Below, one piece after another: positions 8,782-19,100 of a stretch of DNA of 64,000 bases. The number at the start of each line of letters is the position of its first letter. The stretch's first letter is position 1. The notes under the pieces were generated by a model. It made no database searches. It worked only from the letters and a program-made list of their open reading frames with translations, and was not told the DNA's origin. The DNA comes from a virus. The DNA lies in the IMG/VR virus record IMGVR_UViG_3300035137_000073, positions 1-64,000 of that record. One strand, given 5' to 3'. Made by a program: the position numbers and the translations under genes.

Positions 8782-9278
8782 TCGAGTTACCGCCAGGCGC
8801 CAGCCCAGAGTTGCGCGAGATCATCAATGTCTTGCGCGAGGAGTTGCTGTGGCGTCGTGAGCCGACGTTGCTGGGATACCGGCACGACGGAACGACTCTG
8901 CATCTACGGTTCCGAGCAGCACTGTCCACTCCGTGGGTTCAGGTCCATGTCCAATCGACAGCGGCCGATGAAGCGGCGGCAGGCGAAATCGGAACGGTAT
9001 GGGCCGACAACACATGGGCGACCGACTCGTGGGCTGACGACACATGGGGCGATGTCAGCGAAGGCGGTTCAGAATACGATCCCGATAACTACCAGTCGAC
9101 TACGCTAGTTGATTGCCGTGAAGACCGAGTGCAAGACGTGACAGTGACGGATGTGCCGGAAGAGCGCGTTGTGGTCTATCTAATTCCGGTTCAGTACGAC
9201 GGCGCCGACACAAAAGTCATGTTCGATGGAGAGAGCGGAAGACCTGATAACATGGCCTTCCAAACGATGGGGCACTGA
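8778..9278 (+). CDS. Hypothetical structural protein (166 aa)
   Basis: The start overlaps the propeller gene stop (ATGA). A helical N-terminus (SPELREIINVLREELLWRRE) is followed by beta strands and a Trp/Asp repeat (WADNTWATDSWADDTWGD) unlike its neighbours. The C-terminus is beta-rich (ERVVVYLIPVQY). The position between a tail protein and the large repeat protein argues for a virion component. No family recognised. Confidence 0.6.
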   Translation: MIELPPGASPELREIINVLREELLWRREPTLLGYRHDGTTLHLRFRAALSTPWVQVHVQSTAADEAAAGEIGTVWADNTWATDSWADDTWGDVSEGGSEYDPDNYQSTTLVDCREDRVQDVTVTDVPEERVVVYLIPVQYDGADTKVMFDGESGRPDNMAFQTMGH

Positions 9279-9280
9279 TT

Positions 9281-12200
9281 ATGACAGCACCATATTTGAC
9301 AGACGACGAACTCCAGCAACAGGCCGAGGAGCAGGCGCAAGCGACACAGGCGCTTCAGACGCCAAGCGCTGCGCCCGGAATGCCCAGTGGGGTGCCTGGG
9401 GCTGAAGTTCCTGAAGCGACATCGCCGGGAGCCAGCGTTCCTCAGGCTCCGGGTGCCGTTCCGTCCGGTGCGGTAACGATGCCGCCACCGCCTCCACAAC
9501 CACCGACGCTGCCGGGTCTTTCGCAACAGGTGACACAACACGCGTCCGACTGGCTGAATCAGGGCAATCGGTACCTGTCGCCGTTGGTGAGCGCTACACG
9601 CGAAGCCGGAGATCTCAGAAGAACAGAACAAGAGGCCGCGGCCGCACGCGGAATTGAAGAATGGGCAGCGAGCCGTGGGCTGGTAGGCAGTTCGTATGAA
9701 GGCGAGCAGATGGTCGATCTTCAGGAATCGCTTGCCCGTGCCCGTGCCGACGAAGAACTCGGGTTGTATCAGATGCTGGCAGACGCCGAATCACTGGACC
9801 GACAGGCTGCCGGCGAATTCGGGCTCAACACGCTTACCACTCAGGAGAATATCAACTTCCGTGCCCAGGAACTTCTGAACGAAGGTCGGGCGTTGGATTT
9901 GCAAGAGGCGCGGGATCTTGCGGCCGTCGAACTCGCACGCGAGGAGATGGCGCAGAACGAAAGCCAGTTCGGGCAGACGCTTTCTTTCGAAGAAAGGCAG
10001 GCCGAAGCGGAACGGGCGCTCGAGCGTGAACGACTGGCTCAGCAGGGCGAGCAATTCACGGAATCGTTGTCCGAGCAGCGTGCTGGGCGGTTACAGCAAT
10101 ACGGTCTATCTCAGCAGCAACTGGATCTTGAGGCGCAACGGCTTCAACAGCAGGCCCAAACAGAGGGTCGTACTCTCGATCTTCAGCAGGCGCGTGATGA
10201 AGCAGAGATCTCCATACGAGCCGAGCAGATGCAAATGGAGGCGATGCTCCAGGGCCGTTCCATGGATATTGAGGAGGCCCGGAACCTTGCGCAGTTGGAA
10301 CTTGGACAGGCACAGCTTGAGGAACAGCGTCTCACCCGGATCCAGAGTTTCGGGTTGTCGCAACAGGAACTGGACCTCCAAGCGCAGCAAATCCAACAGC
10401 AGGCGGCTCTTGAAGGCCGGCGCCTCGACCTCACCGAGGCTCGGGACGAAGCCGAACTTACGTTGCGGGCAGAGCAGCTACAACAGGAAGCGATGTTGCA
10501 GGGTAGGTCGCTTGATATCGAAGAGGCACGGAATCTTGCCACTCAGGAGATCGCCCAAGCTCAGCTTGCCGAACAACGCGCTCAACGTCTTCAAGACTAC
10601 GGCGTTACGCAGCAGCAATACGACCTGCAGGTGCAGCGACTTCAGCAAGAGGCCAGTCTTTCCGGTCGGCAGATGGACATCCAAGAGGCGCAGTTTACCG
10701 CCGAGGTTGGATTCCGGATGCAGCAGTTGCAGCAAGAGGCCGAACTGGAAGGCAGATCCCTCGACATTCAGGAGGCGAGAAACCAGGCCGAGCAGGAAAT
10801 CGCCTACGCCGGACTCAGGCAGTCAGAGTCGCAATTCATGCAGCAACTCGGGATTTCGCAACAGGAAGTTGATCTACGTGCGCAACAGCTGCAGCAGCAG
10901 TACCAGTTGGAGGGTCGCAGCCTAGACCTGCAGGAAGCCAGGGACCAGGTCGTCCAACAGGTGCAACTTGGCCAACTTGGTATCGCGCAACAGGAAGTCG
11001 ATTTGAGGGCCGAGGAACTTCAGCAAGAGGCACGTCTCCAGGGCCGGGCCCTCGACCTACAGGAAGCCCGCGATCAGGCGTCTCACGAGCTTCAGGCGCA
11101 GCAGCTGGGCATCTCACAGCAAGAGGTCGACCTTCGCGCGCAGGAATTGGTTCAGCAGGCAGCCCTACAGGGCCGTTCCCTAGACCTCGAGCAGGCTCGC
11201 GACGACGCGACTCGCGAGTTGGCGACACAGCGGCTGGCGATGGAGGAGTCGCAGTTCAACCAGATGATGTCCGAACAGCAGGCGGCCCGACTGCAGAACT
11301 ACGACATCTCGACGCAGCAGCTGAATCAGGAAGCCCGGAGACTTCAGCAGGAAGCTGAACTACAGAATCGGCAGATGGACATTCAGGAGGCTCAGGGCGA
11401 GGCCGAGATCAACCTTCGCGGTCAGCAAATCCAGCAGGAATACGAACTCCAAGGTCGGGCGCTCGACATTGAGCAGGCCAACAACATCGCTCGGAACGAA
11501 GTTGCTTATGCGCAACTTGAAGAGCAGACAGCTGGACGGCTGCAGCAGTACGGAATCTCGCAGCAGGAATTGTCTCTTGAGCAACAGCGACTGACCCAGC
11601 AGGCTGAACTCGAAGGCCGGTCGCTGGACATCACCGAAGCTCTTGGACAGGCCGAAATCAACCTGCGTAGCGAGCAACTTCAACAGGAGGCGGCGCTGGA
11701 AGGTCGGTCGTTGGATCTGCAGGAAAGCCGGATCTTGGCCGAGCAGGAAATTGCGTACGCTCGACTGGACGAGGACCGGGCTGCGAGGTTACAGCAGTTC
11801 GATCTGACTCAACAGCAACTCGACGTGGAAGTTCAACGGTTGCAACAGGAAGCGCAGTTGGAAGGCCGGAGTTTGGATATCAGAGAAGCCGAATCTCAGG
11901 CCGAGATCAATCTGCGGACACAACAACTCCAGCAGGAAGCCCAGCTTCAGGGACGTGCACTCGACATTGAAGAGGCTCGAAACCAGGCGACAGCCGAGAT
12001 CCAGCGTCAGCAGCTTGGAATCTCGCAGCAAGAAGTCGATCTACGGGCACAGCAGATACAGCAACAGGCCGCGCTCGAAGGCCGTTCGATGGACATCCAG
12101 GAAGCGCAGTTTGAGGCCACACAGGTCCTTGCGCGCGAAGAGATGGAATTCCGGGAGCGGCTACAGGAATCGGAGATTGCACAGCGGGAAAGCGAGTTCG

Positions 12201-13534
12201 CCCGTAGTCTTGGACTCAGCGAACGCGAGTTTTCAGCACAGCAAGACCAGTTTGCGGCGCAGTTGGCCGAAGAGACGGCTGCCAGATTCCAAGAAAACGA
12301 GCAGTTTTATGCCGCTCTGCAGTCCGACGAAGCCCAATACGCTCTTGACTTCGGACTGCGCGATCGTGCTCTCGATCTTCAGCTTCAGGGCATGGAGATG
12401 GATGAAGCGTTTCGGCAAGCCAGTCTCGATCAGGAGAGAGATCTGCAGGAACGGTCGCTTGACTTGCAGGAAATGGGGATGTCGTCGGACGACTCGTACC
12501 GATACGCCGTATTGGCTCAGGATTCGCAGTTCCAGCAGATGCAGATCGATCTACAGAACCGCGGGCTCGATATCGAGGAGTCGTACCGAGAAGCCGAGCA
12601 GTTCGTTCAGTTGCGTCAGCTGGACATCTCGCAGCAAGAGGTCAATCTCCGTGCCGATCAGCTGACACAAGAAGCTGAACTGGCCGGCCGAGAGCTCGAT
12701 TTGATGGAAGCCCGAGATCAGGCCCAGATTGATCTTGCCGAGGACCAGATGGAACATCAGTGGGAACTGGCCAACCTCGAGTTGGCTCAGCGCGAAAGCG
12801 AATTCGCCCGGGCCTACAATCTCGACGAACGTCAGTATGCCGAACAGCAACGTCAGTTCTCCGTTCAGTACACCGAACAGGTCCAAAGCCGACTGCAACA
12901 GGACGCGCAGTTCCAGGCAACGCTGGCACAGGATGACGCGCAGTTCGCCCTTGAAGTTGGGTTGCGCGAACGGGCGCTCGGCCTTCAGGAAACCGGCATG
13001 CTCATGGACGACGCATACCGTCAGGCCGCTCTCGATCAGGAGCGAGCCATTCAGGAAGGTGCGCAGGAGCTTCAGCGCCAAGGCATCTACATGGAAGATG
13101 CCTATCGATACGCGGTATTGGAGCAAGACGCCGAATTCCAGCGTCGTGCGCAGGATCTGCAGGAACAGGGCATGAACATGGAGGATGCGTATCGGCAAGC
13201 TGATCTCGATTTGCGAAACCGTGCGCTTGCCGAAGAGCACTACCAGTTTGCGCAGGAGATGCAGTTCCGCGAAGACCAAGCGCTGGACGATCAGGCTCGG
13301 TTCGACCAGATATACGAGTTGTACCAGGAAATATGGGGTGACGAGGATGGCGACGACGGCGATACAACGACAACTATCGTGAACGTATACGGCGGTGGCA
13401 CAACAGGCACAGGCGATACAACCGGCAATCCAGATGAGTATCCAAACATCAACCCGGACAACGGCGGCACGTGGCATTGGGATCCTGACATAGGTAACTG
13501 GGTTGACGACGAAGGAAATGAGTACGAGGAATAA
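9281..13534 (+). CDS. Giant Gln/Glu-rich helical repeat protein (1417 aa)
   Basis: Residues ~1-85 are Pro/Ala-rich with a PPPPPQPP stretch. From ~100 to ~1330 the chain is built of helical repeats around the core L-(E/Q)-G-R-x-(L/M)-D-(I/L)-x-E-A, linked by QQ(E/Q)xDLxAQxLQQ and ISQQEVDLRA. In the middle (residues ~525-655) two successive units are each exactly 43 residues. Later units change to ALDLQ/GMxMDDAYR types. The tail is acidic, then Thr/Gly-rich (VNVYGGGTTGTGDTTGNP), and ends with WHWDPDIGNWVDDEGNEYEE. It lies just upstream of putative ejection proteins. A long rod-like virion or ejected protein is most likely. A tape-measure role is an alternative, but hydrophobic segments are absent. 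Confidence 0.65.
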   Translation: MTAPYLTDDELQQQAEEQAQATQALQTPSAAPGMPSGVPGAEVPEATSPGASVPQAPGAVPSGAVTMPPPPPQPPTLPGLSQQVTQHASDWLNQGNRYLSPLVSATREAGDLRRTEQEAAAARGIEEWAASRGLVGSSYEGEQMVDLQESLARARADEELGLYQMLADAESLDRQAAGEFGLNTLTTQENINFRAQELLNEGRALDLQEARDLAAVELAREEMAQNESQFGQTLSFEERQAEAERALERERLAQQGEQFTESLSEQRAGRLQQYGLSQQQLDLEAQRLQQQAQTEGRTLDLQQARDEAEISIRAEQMQMEAMLQGRSMDIEEARNLAQLELGQAQLEEQRLTRIQSFGLSQQELDLQAQQIQQQAALEGRRLDLTEARDEAELTLRAEQLQQEAMLQGRSLDIEEARNLATQEIAQAQLAEQRAQRLQDYGVTQQQYDLQVQRLQQEASLSGRQMDIQEAQFTAEVGFRMQQLQQEAELEGRSLDIQEARNQAEQEIAYAGLRQSESQFMQQLGISQQEVDLRAQQLQQQYQLEGRSLDLQEARDQVVQQVQLGQLGIAQQEVDLRAEELQQEARLQGRALDLQEARDQASHELQAQQLGISQQEVDLRAQELVQQAALQGRSLDLEQARDDATRELATQRLAMEESQFNQMMSEQQAARLQNYDISTQQLNQEARRLQQEAELQNRQMDIQEAQGEAEINLRGQQIQQEYELQGRALDIEQANNIARNEVAYAQLEEQTAGRLQQYGISQQELSLEQQRLTQQAELEGRSLDITEALGQAEINLRSEQLQQEAALEGRSLDLQESRILAEQEIAYARLDEDRAARLQQFDLTQQQLDVEVQRLQQEAQLEGRSLDIREAESQAEINLRTQQLQQEAQLQGRALDIEEARNQATAEIQRQQLGISQQEVDLRAQQIQQQAALEGRSMDIQEAQFEATQVLAREEMEFRERLQESEIAQRESEFARSLGLSEREFSAQQDQFAAQLAEETAARFQENEQFYAALQSDEAQYALDFGLRDRALDLQLQGMEMDEAFRQASLDQERDLQERSLDLQEMGMSSDDSYRYAVLAQDSQFQQMQIDLQNRGLDIEESYREAEQFVQLRQLDISQQEVNLRADQLTQEAELAGRELDLMEARDQAQIDLAEDQMEHQWELANLELAQRESEFARAYNLDERQYAEQQRQFSVQYTEQVQSRLQQDAQFQATLAQDDAQFALEVGLRERALGLQETGMLMDDAYRQAALDQERAIQEGAQELQRQGIYMEDAYRYAVLEQDAEFQRRAQDLQEQGMNMEDAYRQADLDLRNRALAEEHYQFAQEMQFREDQALDDQARFDQIYELYQEIWGDEDGDDGDTTTTIVNVYGGGTTGTGDTTGNPDEYPNINPDNGGTWHWDPDIGNWVDDEGNEYEE

Positions 13535-13546
13535 CAGGAGCGAACC

Positions 13547-14101
13547 ATGGGAATCTTCGGATCGATAAAGAACGCCATCACCGGACCGTTCCGGGCGATC
13601 AACGAGCTTGCTCACGGTAGGCCCCGGGGAGCGATCGGCGCGCTTGGTGACACGGTGAAACCTGCCGGTGTTATTCTCGGTGCTACGGGAGTGGGATTGC
13701 CAGTTGCTGCCGGGGTCAGCGCCCTGGGTGGGGCGATGCAGAAGGCTGACGATGTCGGGAATCGCGGATTCGAAGACATCGTGGGTGGCGCCGCCGAAGG
13801 TGGGATGCTTGGTGCCGGGTCGGCGTTGGCTCCCATCGCTGTCGACAAACTTGGCGGGCTTAGTGCAATCGCCAACTACGCTAAGTCGAATCCGCAGACG
13901 GTCTTACAGGGATTGGGTACGGCTTCTAATATGTATGGATCGTACGAACAGGGACGGGCGTACGACGATCGTTTGGCGGCCGATCAGCTGTATCGTGACC
14001 AACAGGCGAGGTTGGATGAGGCCGAGCGACAGCGTCGGTTCGACCTCAGCAAACTCAACACACTTGTGAGCATGATGAGTGCAACAAGACCGAGGTATTG
14101 A
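13547..14101 (+). CDS. Gly/Ala-rich putative internal virion protein
   Basis: 184 aa with ribosome site AGGAGCG. Residues 40-125 are rich in Gly, Ala and Val (VILGATGVGLPVAAGVSALG; GGAAEGGMLGAGSALAPIAV), giving weakly hydrophobic, membrane-active-looking segments. The C-terminal ~50 residues are charged and helical (DEAERQRRFDLSKLNTLV). This layout and its place before a 1344-residue protein recall small ejection proteins of T7-like phages that insert into the host envelope. No sequence family is assigned. Confidence 0.5.
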   Translation: MGIFGSIKNAITGPFRAINELAHGRPRGAIGALGDTVKPAGVILGATGVGLPVAAGVSALGGAMQKADDVGNRGFEDIVGGAAEGGMLGAGSALAPIAVDKLGGLSAIANYAKSNPQTVLQGLGTASNMYGSYEQGRAYDDRLAADQLYRDQQARLDEAERQRRFDLSKLNTLVSMMSATRPRY

Positions 14102-14103
14102 CG

Positions 14104-15066
14104 ATGTCCTATGCGTTAGGAGGGGCGTTTCAGGCGCTTGGATCGGGGCTTAGCGAGATCGGTCGTATCGCAGCTGCGAGGAGACGCGAAGAAGAACAGC
14201 GGCGACTCCGTGAGGCGGCGCAGTACGATGTTGACATAATGCAGCCTGGTGTTGTGCCACTCAGAGATATCGCGAACGCGTCGGCAACGGTACCTGAGGA
14301 CGCGAGAACGCTATCATCGGGCGTCATGGTCAGTCCTGGCTTGGCCGAGGAACAGGCGATCGCCGCTGAAAGAGATGCGCATCGACGCCAGATGAACTAC
14401 GATCTCGAGCGGTCGAGATTGGCTGAACAGGAGAGGGCGTACGGTCCCGACGCACGTGGCGAACGGGCAACCGCTGCCTTTGTGGTCGAGCAGAATCCGG
14501 AATTGTTTGCGGGTGCGCCGCGCGATGTCATGCAGAGTCCCAAAGCCATCATGAACGTTGCTCGATACGCAGCGGGACAGCAGCAGCCTGCGCAAGGCGA
14601 ACGGAATGCGCGACTCAACCTGAACCAAGCTCTGGAATTCGTGAAAGACAAATACGCTACTAGGGATGAGTTCGCTCCGAACAGGATCACGGGTCACTCG
14701 GTTCCGCATGAGCAGATGTATCAGATGGCAAGAGAAATGGCGAACACGGGCGAGTTCAGAGAGATATTGCCTGTTGCGCCACCGATGATGGCAAGGCCGC
14801 CAGCGGGTTCGGAACAGACAGGTGCACGTGCCGTGGTACCGACAGCTTCTCCGATGAACGCCGAGGTTGATTCTTCTGCCAGGATGCCAACTGCCGCAAC
14901 CGAGGATGACGTGTGGAGTCGTTTGGGTGTTCAGCGATCCGAACTGGAAAGAGACATAGCCGAAGCAAAAGAAGAAGGGTTGAGCGACGATCAAATCCTA
15001 GCGGGTCTGCGTGGTGCACCTAGAGCCGTACTTGTCGAAGCACGACGGATACTTGGTGGAAGATAA
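14104..15066 (+). CDS. Putative internal virion protein (320 aa)
   Basis: I chose ATG at 14104; a TTG at 14098 overlapping the previous stop is an alternative. The N-terminus is Gly/Ala-rich (SYALGGAFQALGSGLSEIG), followed by a strongly charged helix (AAARRREEEQRRLREAAQYD). The middle is helical and Gln/Arg-rich; the C-terminus is a small acidic helical unit (EEGLSDDQILAGLRGAPRAV). The gene sits in a run of three overlapping genes consistent with ejection proteins. Its stop overlaps the next start (TAATG). No enzymatic motif seen. Confidence 0.55.
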   Translation: MSYALGGAFQALGSGLSEIGRIAAARRREEEQRRLREAAQYDVDIMQPGVVPLRDIANASATVPEDARTLSSGVMVSPGLAEEQAIAAERDAHRRQMNYDLERSRLAEQERAYGPDARGERATAAFVVEQNPELFAGAPRDVMQSPKAIMNVARYAAGQQQPAQGERNARLNLNQALEFVKDKYATRDEFAPNRITGHSVPHEQMYQMAREMANTGEFREILPVAPPMMARPPAGSEQTGARAVVPTASPMNAEVDSSARMPTAATEDDVWSRLGVQRSELERDIAEAKEEGLSDDQILAGLRGAPRAVLVEARRILGGR

Positions 15067-18000
15067 TGCCCGACCAAGATCGCTTCGCGAAGTACCGGGA
15101 AAATGATCGGTTCGCCAAGTACCGAGAGCAGGATGAGCCCGGCTTACTGCGTCGGGTTGCCGACGTTGGTTCTACGGTGTTTCAGGCTGTCGCAGATCCC
15201 ATTGGTTTCACGGCTCGCCAAGTTATCCCGAAGGCCCCTGATATTCTACGGCAGACGGGTCGGGGGCTTGCCGAGTCGGGGTACGCGACTGCAATCGGTA
15301 CCACCCAACTCGTTGGTGCTGATGAATTTGCCGAAAACTTGCGGGAAGGTCGTGAAAGCGCACGCGAATTCTACGGTGCACCCGAAAGCGGCGTCGGTGC
15401 CGTTGCCGGAACCGCAGCACGCATGGCTGGCGATGTTGCTCAGTTCATGGCACCTGGGTCAGCCATTGCACGATTCGCGAAGCCAGCCACTACACTCGGA
15501 AAGGTGGGCTTAGAGGTTGCGACAGGAGCTCCGCTGGATGCAGCCATAGCCGCGTCAGGACGTGAGGAGTCCCTTGCAGGTATGGCAGCCGACATCACTG
15601 GATCCGAGACGTTGGGGCAAATAGCAGAAAGTCCATTTGGAAGAGCGGCTGTGGATGTTGCCGTTGGGGCTGGAATAGGCGGTAGCTTGGCTGCCGCGGG
15701 TGCTCGCGGTGGTCGTTCGGCGACACGCACCGCAGACGACATTGCATCCACACGACGAGTCATTGACGAGCCTACTGGAGTGGGGCGATTCGAAAAATAC
15801 ACTGAGCCATCAACGGATGTAGTGGTGCGTGCAGAGCCAGCGCAGGAACCGTCCGTCGTGCAAGTTGCAACCGACGCCGTGGAAGTTGGAACCCAACCTA
15901 AGGCACTAGATCGGCTTCAGTCGTTACATCGCGAAATGCGTCAGGTTGAGCGAGAAGGCGAACAGGTCAGCGATGAGTTGTTTGATGAGTTTGAAGTGGC
16001 TTTCGAAGAACGTCTCGACCGAATCCAGAATGAGATGGACAAAGTCAAGAAGGATGTATATGAGCAGGATGGCCCCGAGGCCCACGCTAGTCTTCTTGAT
16101 GCGTTTGATGAGTGGATAGAACACAAGGAAGGGAGTGTTCAGGGGATTGGGGGCGATCAAAGCGTGTGGGATACCGATACACCCGAGTTCCCAACGACAG
16201 TCGATGAGACAAGAGAGGCGTTGGCCGATCCCAATATTGTCATCGATGAAACCGGACCATCTGACGCCCTAGAATCGCGCGTACCGGCTTTGGAGTCTGC
16301 GTCCACCCAAGACCCCATCGAAGGCATCGAACGTCAGGTACGCGCTGAGGAGCGTCCAGCGTTAGGTACCGAAACGGCACAGCCGGAAGCTGTAGACGAT
16401 GTCCAGGGCCGCAGCGGTTTCGACGAGTACTTGGCGGACATGACAGAGCGCGGCGACGCAGTGGGTATGGCTGGGGGCGGTGAGGCTGGATATGTAAACC
16501 CAACAGCAGTCGGCAAGGGAATCAAAGCCTTCATTCGTCGGAACTTCACAAGCGCCGGTGATTTGCCGAAGAAGGTATTCGATCGCATGATCCGCCGTGA
16601 CGGTGGTGTGAATTCTCTGCAGCGCGAAGTTGCTTACACTCTCCGCGATTTCAGGCGCACTGCGCGCGAGGTATACGGCACAGCCAATTTGTCGTCAGAA
16701 CAACTTGAGCAGATAGACACCGCGCTGAAGGGGGAGTCGTCGGTTGTTCCAGAAGAGATGCGATCGGTCGTTGCCAAGATGCGCAACGATATCGACGACA
16801 TGAGTCGGCGACTCATTGATGCTGGGGCTATCGATTCGGAGCTTGTACCAGCAGTAACCGACAATCTCGGCTTGTATGCGACTCGTTCCTACCAGGTGTT
16901 CGATGATCCCAAATGGGCCGAGAAGGTGCTGTCAAAGCATCCTGATGTGGCCCGTAAGGTCTGGCACTTGTTGGAAAACGAGAACCCAAACCTGCCGCGC
17001 GAAGAAATCGAAGGGCTTTTCAAGGCGCTCCTCGAGCGTGGTGAGGACAGCCCGCTGGCGTTGATCCAACAAGGAAAGCTGGGCAGCAAGGACCTCTCCA
17101 TCGTCACTCGAAGAAAAGATATCGACCCGGCAATTCGTGCGCTGTGGGGCGAATACCACGACCCTCGTGTCAACTACGCACGATCGATGACGAAGATGGC
17201 GCACCTTTTGGAAAACCACAAGTTTCTCCAAGACGTGCGGTCGGAAGGGCTCGGGCAGTTCTTCTTTGAAACGCCGATTTCCCGCGAAGGGGTCGACTAC
17301 GTCCAGCAGTTTGCCGCGGAAGGGTCGAAGACGTTGGAGCCTTTGAATGGGCTCTATACCACCAGAGAGATCGCTGACGCGTTTGAAAGGGTAGTCGAAT
17401 CATCGCCAGCCCCCGACTGGCTGAGGGCATACTTTGGAGTCAATTCGGCAGTCAAGTTTTCGAAGACGATCGGATCGTTGATGACGCATGTCCGCAACAC
17501 AGTCGGCAACGTAGGGTTTGCCGTTGCCAACGGACACTGGCGTGTGGACAAAATGGGTGAGGCCGCAAAGACAGTTTGGGGCGATTTGTGGGACGTTGGC
17601 TTGAAAGACAAAGCGAAGTGGCGCGAGATCTACCGCGAGTTGGTGGATCTTGGAGTTGTGCACGAAAGCGCGCGTGCCGGCGAATTGCGAGATGCTATTG
17701 CGGATGCCATCAGTGATTCTGATACCCTTGTGGGTGGGCTCCCGCAGCGTGTCGCGAAAAAGACTCTGCGGGGCGCCCAAAACGTCTATCGTGCCGAAGA
17801 TGACGTGTGGAAGGTGTATGCCTATCACAATGAGTACAGCCGGTACAAGAAACAGCTACCGGACATGCCCGAAGACGAACTGAAACGGCATGTAGCAGCG
17901 ATAGTGCGCGACACCTATCCGACATACTCATTGGTACCATATGGCGTGAAGATGGCACGGCGGTTCCCTGGTGTTGGAACGTTTGTGTCCTTCCCGGCCG

Positions 18001-19100
18001 AAGTGGTTCGAACATTAGGGAATTCACTTGCGCTAACGGCCAAGGAATTGAAGGATCCAGCGCTGCGTAGTATAGGCGCTCAGCGGCTTGCGGGCTTGGC
18101 AACCGCCGCAACGTCGGTATGGGGTGCAACGGTGGCATCCCGCCACATGAACGGCATAGACCGCGACACGGACCAGGGCGTTCGGCGCTTCTTACCTAGC
18201 TGGTCGCAGAACAGCTCTCTGTTCTATCTGAACCGAAACGAAGACGGCAGGGCGCGGTTTGTTGATCTGAGTTACACCGATCCGTATTCGTACATACGCA
18301 AGCCTTTGATGGCGTTCATGCGTGGCGAAGATTGGAACGAAGCCGTTTTGCAGGCCGGTGCCGAAGCGGCAGAACCTTTTCTTTCCGAAGAGATTCTAGC
18401 CGGCAAAGTCTTCGACATTGTACGGAATCGGAAAAAGGATGGAGGCGAGGTTTTCAACCCAGAGGCCTCTTGGAACGAGCGAGCGCAGGCTATTGGGCTT
18501 CACATTCTAGACGCATTGGAGCCAGGTACAATCTCGAGCATGCAACGCATTTGGCGCGGAATTCGAGGTACAACTACAGTGCACGGCCGCAGCTATGATC
18601 CCGTACTTGAGGCCAAAGCGGTGTTGACTGGATTTCGCATTCAGGAGCTGGACGTTCCGCAAGCCTTGTCGTGGAACGCTCGAAAGGCGCAGGGACGTAT
18701 GGGGGATGCGCAGGCGATGTTGAGCAGCGTTGCAGGACGTGGAGGTTCTGTGGACGACGCTGAACTGGAAAACGCCTACCGTCAAAGCGAGACTTCAAGG
18801 CAGGAGATTTTTGAGGGATTGGTCCAGGATGTGGCGGCGGCGCGGAATCTTGGTATGAACAACAGGGATATTCACGATGTGCTGCGTAGCGTCGGGATGT
18901 CGAACGACCAAGCTACCGAGGTCATGAACGGTAGTTACCTGCCGTACCGTCCAGGCGATCAATTTCTCGAACGGAAGGCGAGGGCGGTAGCTAGTACCGC
19001 GAATCCTGAGGAACGGCGCGGACTCATACGTGATTACCGTCTTAGGCGCCAGCGTGTACAACAAATGGCTGATAGCGCCAGGGCCACGCGGAGGCGATAG
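15066..19100 (+). CDS. Very large putative ejection/internal virion protein (1344 aa)
   Basis: Opens with a tandem octapeptide (DRFAKYREN, DRFAKYREQ) seen at the start of large phage polyvalent proteins. An N-terminal Gly/Ala region (to ~230), a charged low-complexity linker (~240-470) and a long helical C-terminal part (~480-1340) follow. The C-terminal part has segments such as SKTIGSLMTHVRNTVGNVGF, RRFPGVGTFVSFPAEVVRTL and SYTDPYSYIRKPLMAFMRGE. The FP-rich block resembles large-polyvalent-protein domains (LPD38-like). By size and place it is the counterpart of the largest T7-type core protein, ejected into the host envelope. No lytic transglycosylase motif was recognised. Confidence 0.55.
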   Translation: MPDQDRFAKYRENDRFAKYREQDEPGLLRRVADVGSTVFQAVADPIGFTARQVIPKAPDILRQTGRGLAESGYATAIGTTQLVGADEFAENLREGRESAREFYGAPESGVGAVAGTAARMAGDVAQFMAPGSAIARFAKPATTLGKVGLEVATGAPLDAAIAASGREESLAGMAADITGSETLGQIAESPFGRAAVDVAVGAGIGGSLAAAGARGGRSATRTADDIASTRRVIDEPTGVGRFEKYTEPSTDVVVRAEPAQEPSVVQVATDAVEVGTQPKALDRLQSLHREMRQVEREGEQVSDELFDEFEVAFEERLDRIQNEMDKVKKDVYEQDGPEAHASLLDAFDEWIEHKEGSVQGIGGDQSVWDTDTPEFPTTVDETREALADPNIVIDETGPSDALESRVPALESASTQDPIEGIERQVRAEERPALGTETAQPEAVDDVQGRSGFDEYLADMTERGDAVGMAGGGEAGYVNPTAVGKGIKAFIRRNFTSAGDLPKKVFDRMIRRDGGVNSLQREVAYTLRDFRRTAREVYGTANLSSEQLEQIDTALKGESSVVPEEMRSVVAKMRNDIDDMSRRLIDAGAIDSELVPAVTDNLGLYATRSYQVFDDPKWAEKVLSKHPDVARKVWHLLENENPNLPREEIEGLFKALLERGEDSPLALIQQGKLGSKDLSIVTRRKDIDPAIRALWGEYHDPRVNYARSMTKMAHLLENHKFLQDVRSEGLGQFFFETPISREGVDYVQQFAAEGSKTLEPLNGLYTTREIADAFERVVESSPAPDWLRAYFGVNSAVKFSKTIGSLMTHVRNTVGNVGFAVANGHWRVDKMGEAAKTVWGDLWDVGLKDKAKWREIYRELVDLGVVHESARAGELRDAIADAISDSDTLVGGLPQRVAKKTLRGAQNVYRAEDDVWKVYAYHNEYSRYKKQLPDMPEDELKRHVAAIVRDTYPTYSLVPYGVKMARRFPGVGTFVSFPAEVVRTLGNSLALTAKELKDPALRSIGAQRLAGLATAATSVWGATVASRHMNGIDRDTDQGVRRFLPSWSQNSSLFYLNRNEDGRARFVDLSYTDPYSYIRKPLMAFMRGEDWNEAVLQAGAEAAEPFLSEEILAGKVFDIVRNRKKDGGEVFNPEASWNERAQAIGLHILDALEPGTISSMQRIWRGIRGTTTVHGRSYDPVLEAKAVLTGFRIQELDVPQALSWNARKAQGRMGDAQAMLSSVAGRGGSVDDAELENAYRQSETSRQEIFEGLVQDVAAARNLGMNNRDIHDVLRSVGMSNDQATEVMNGSYLPYRPGDQFLERKARAVASTANPEERRGLIRDYRLRRQRVQQMADSARATRRR

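Noticed and set aside
12551-13615. Reverse frame of 354 codons
   Set aside because: Antisense shadow of the low-complexity CAG/GAA-rich repeat gene; its leucine/isoleucine-rich sequence is a by-product of that composition.
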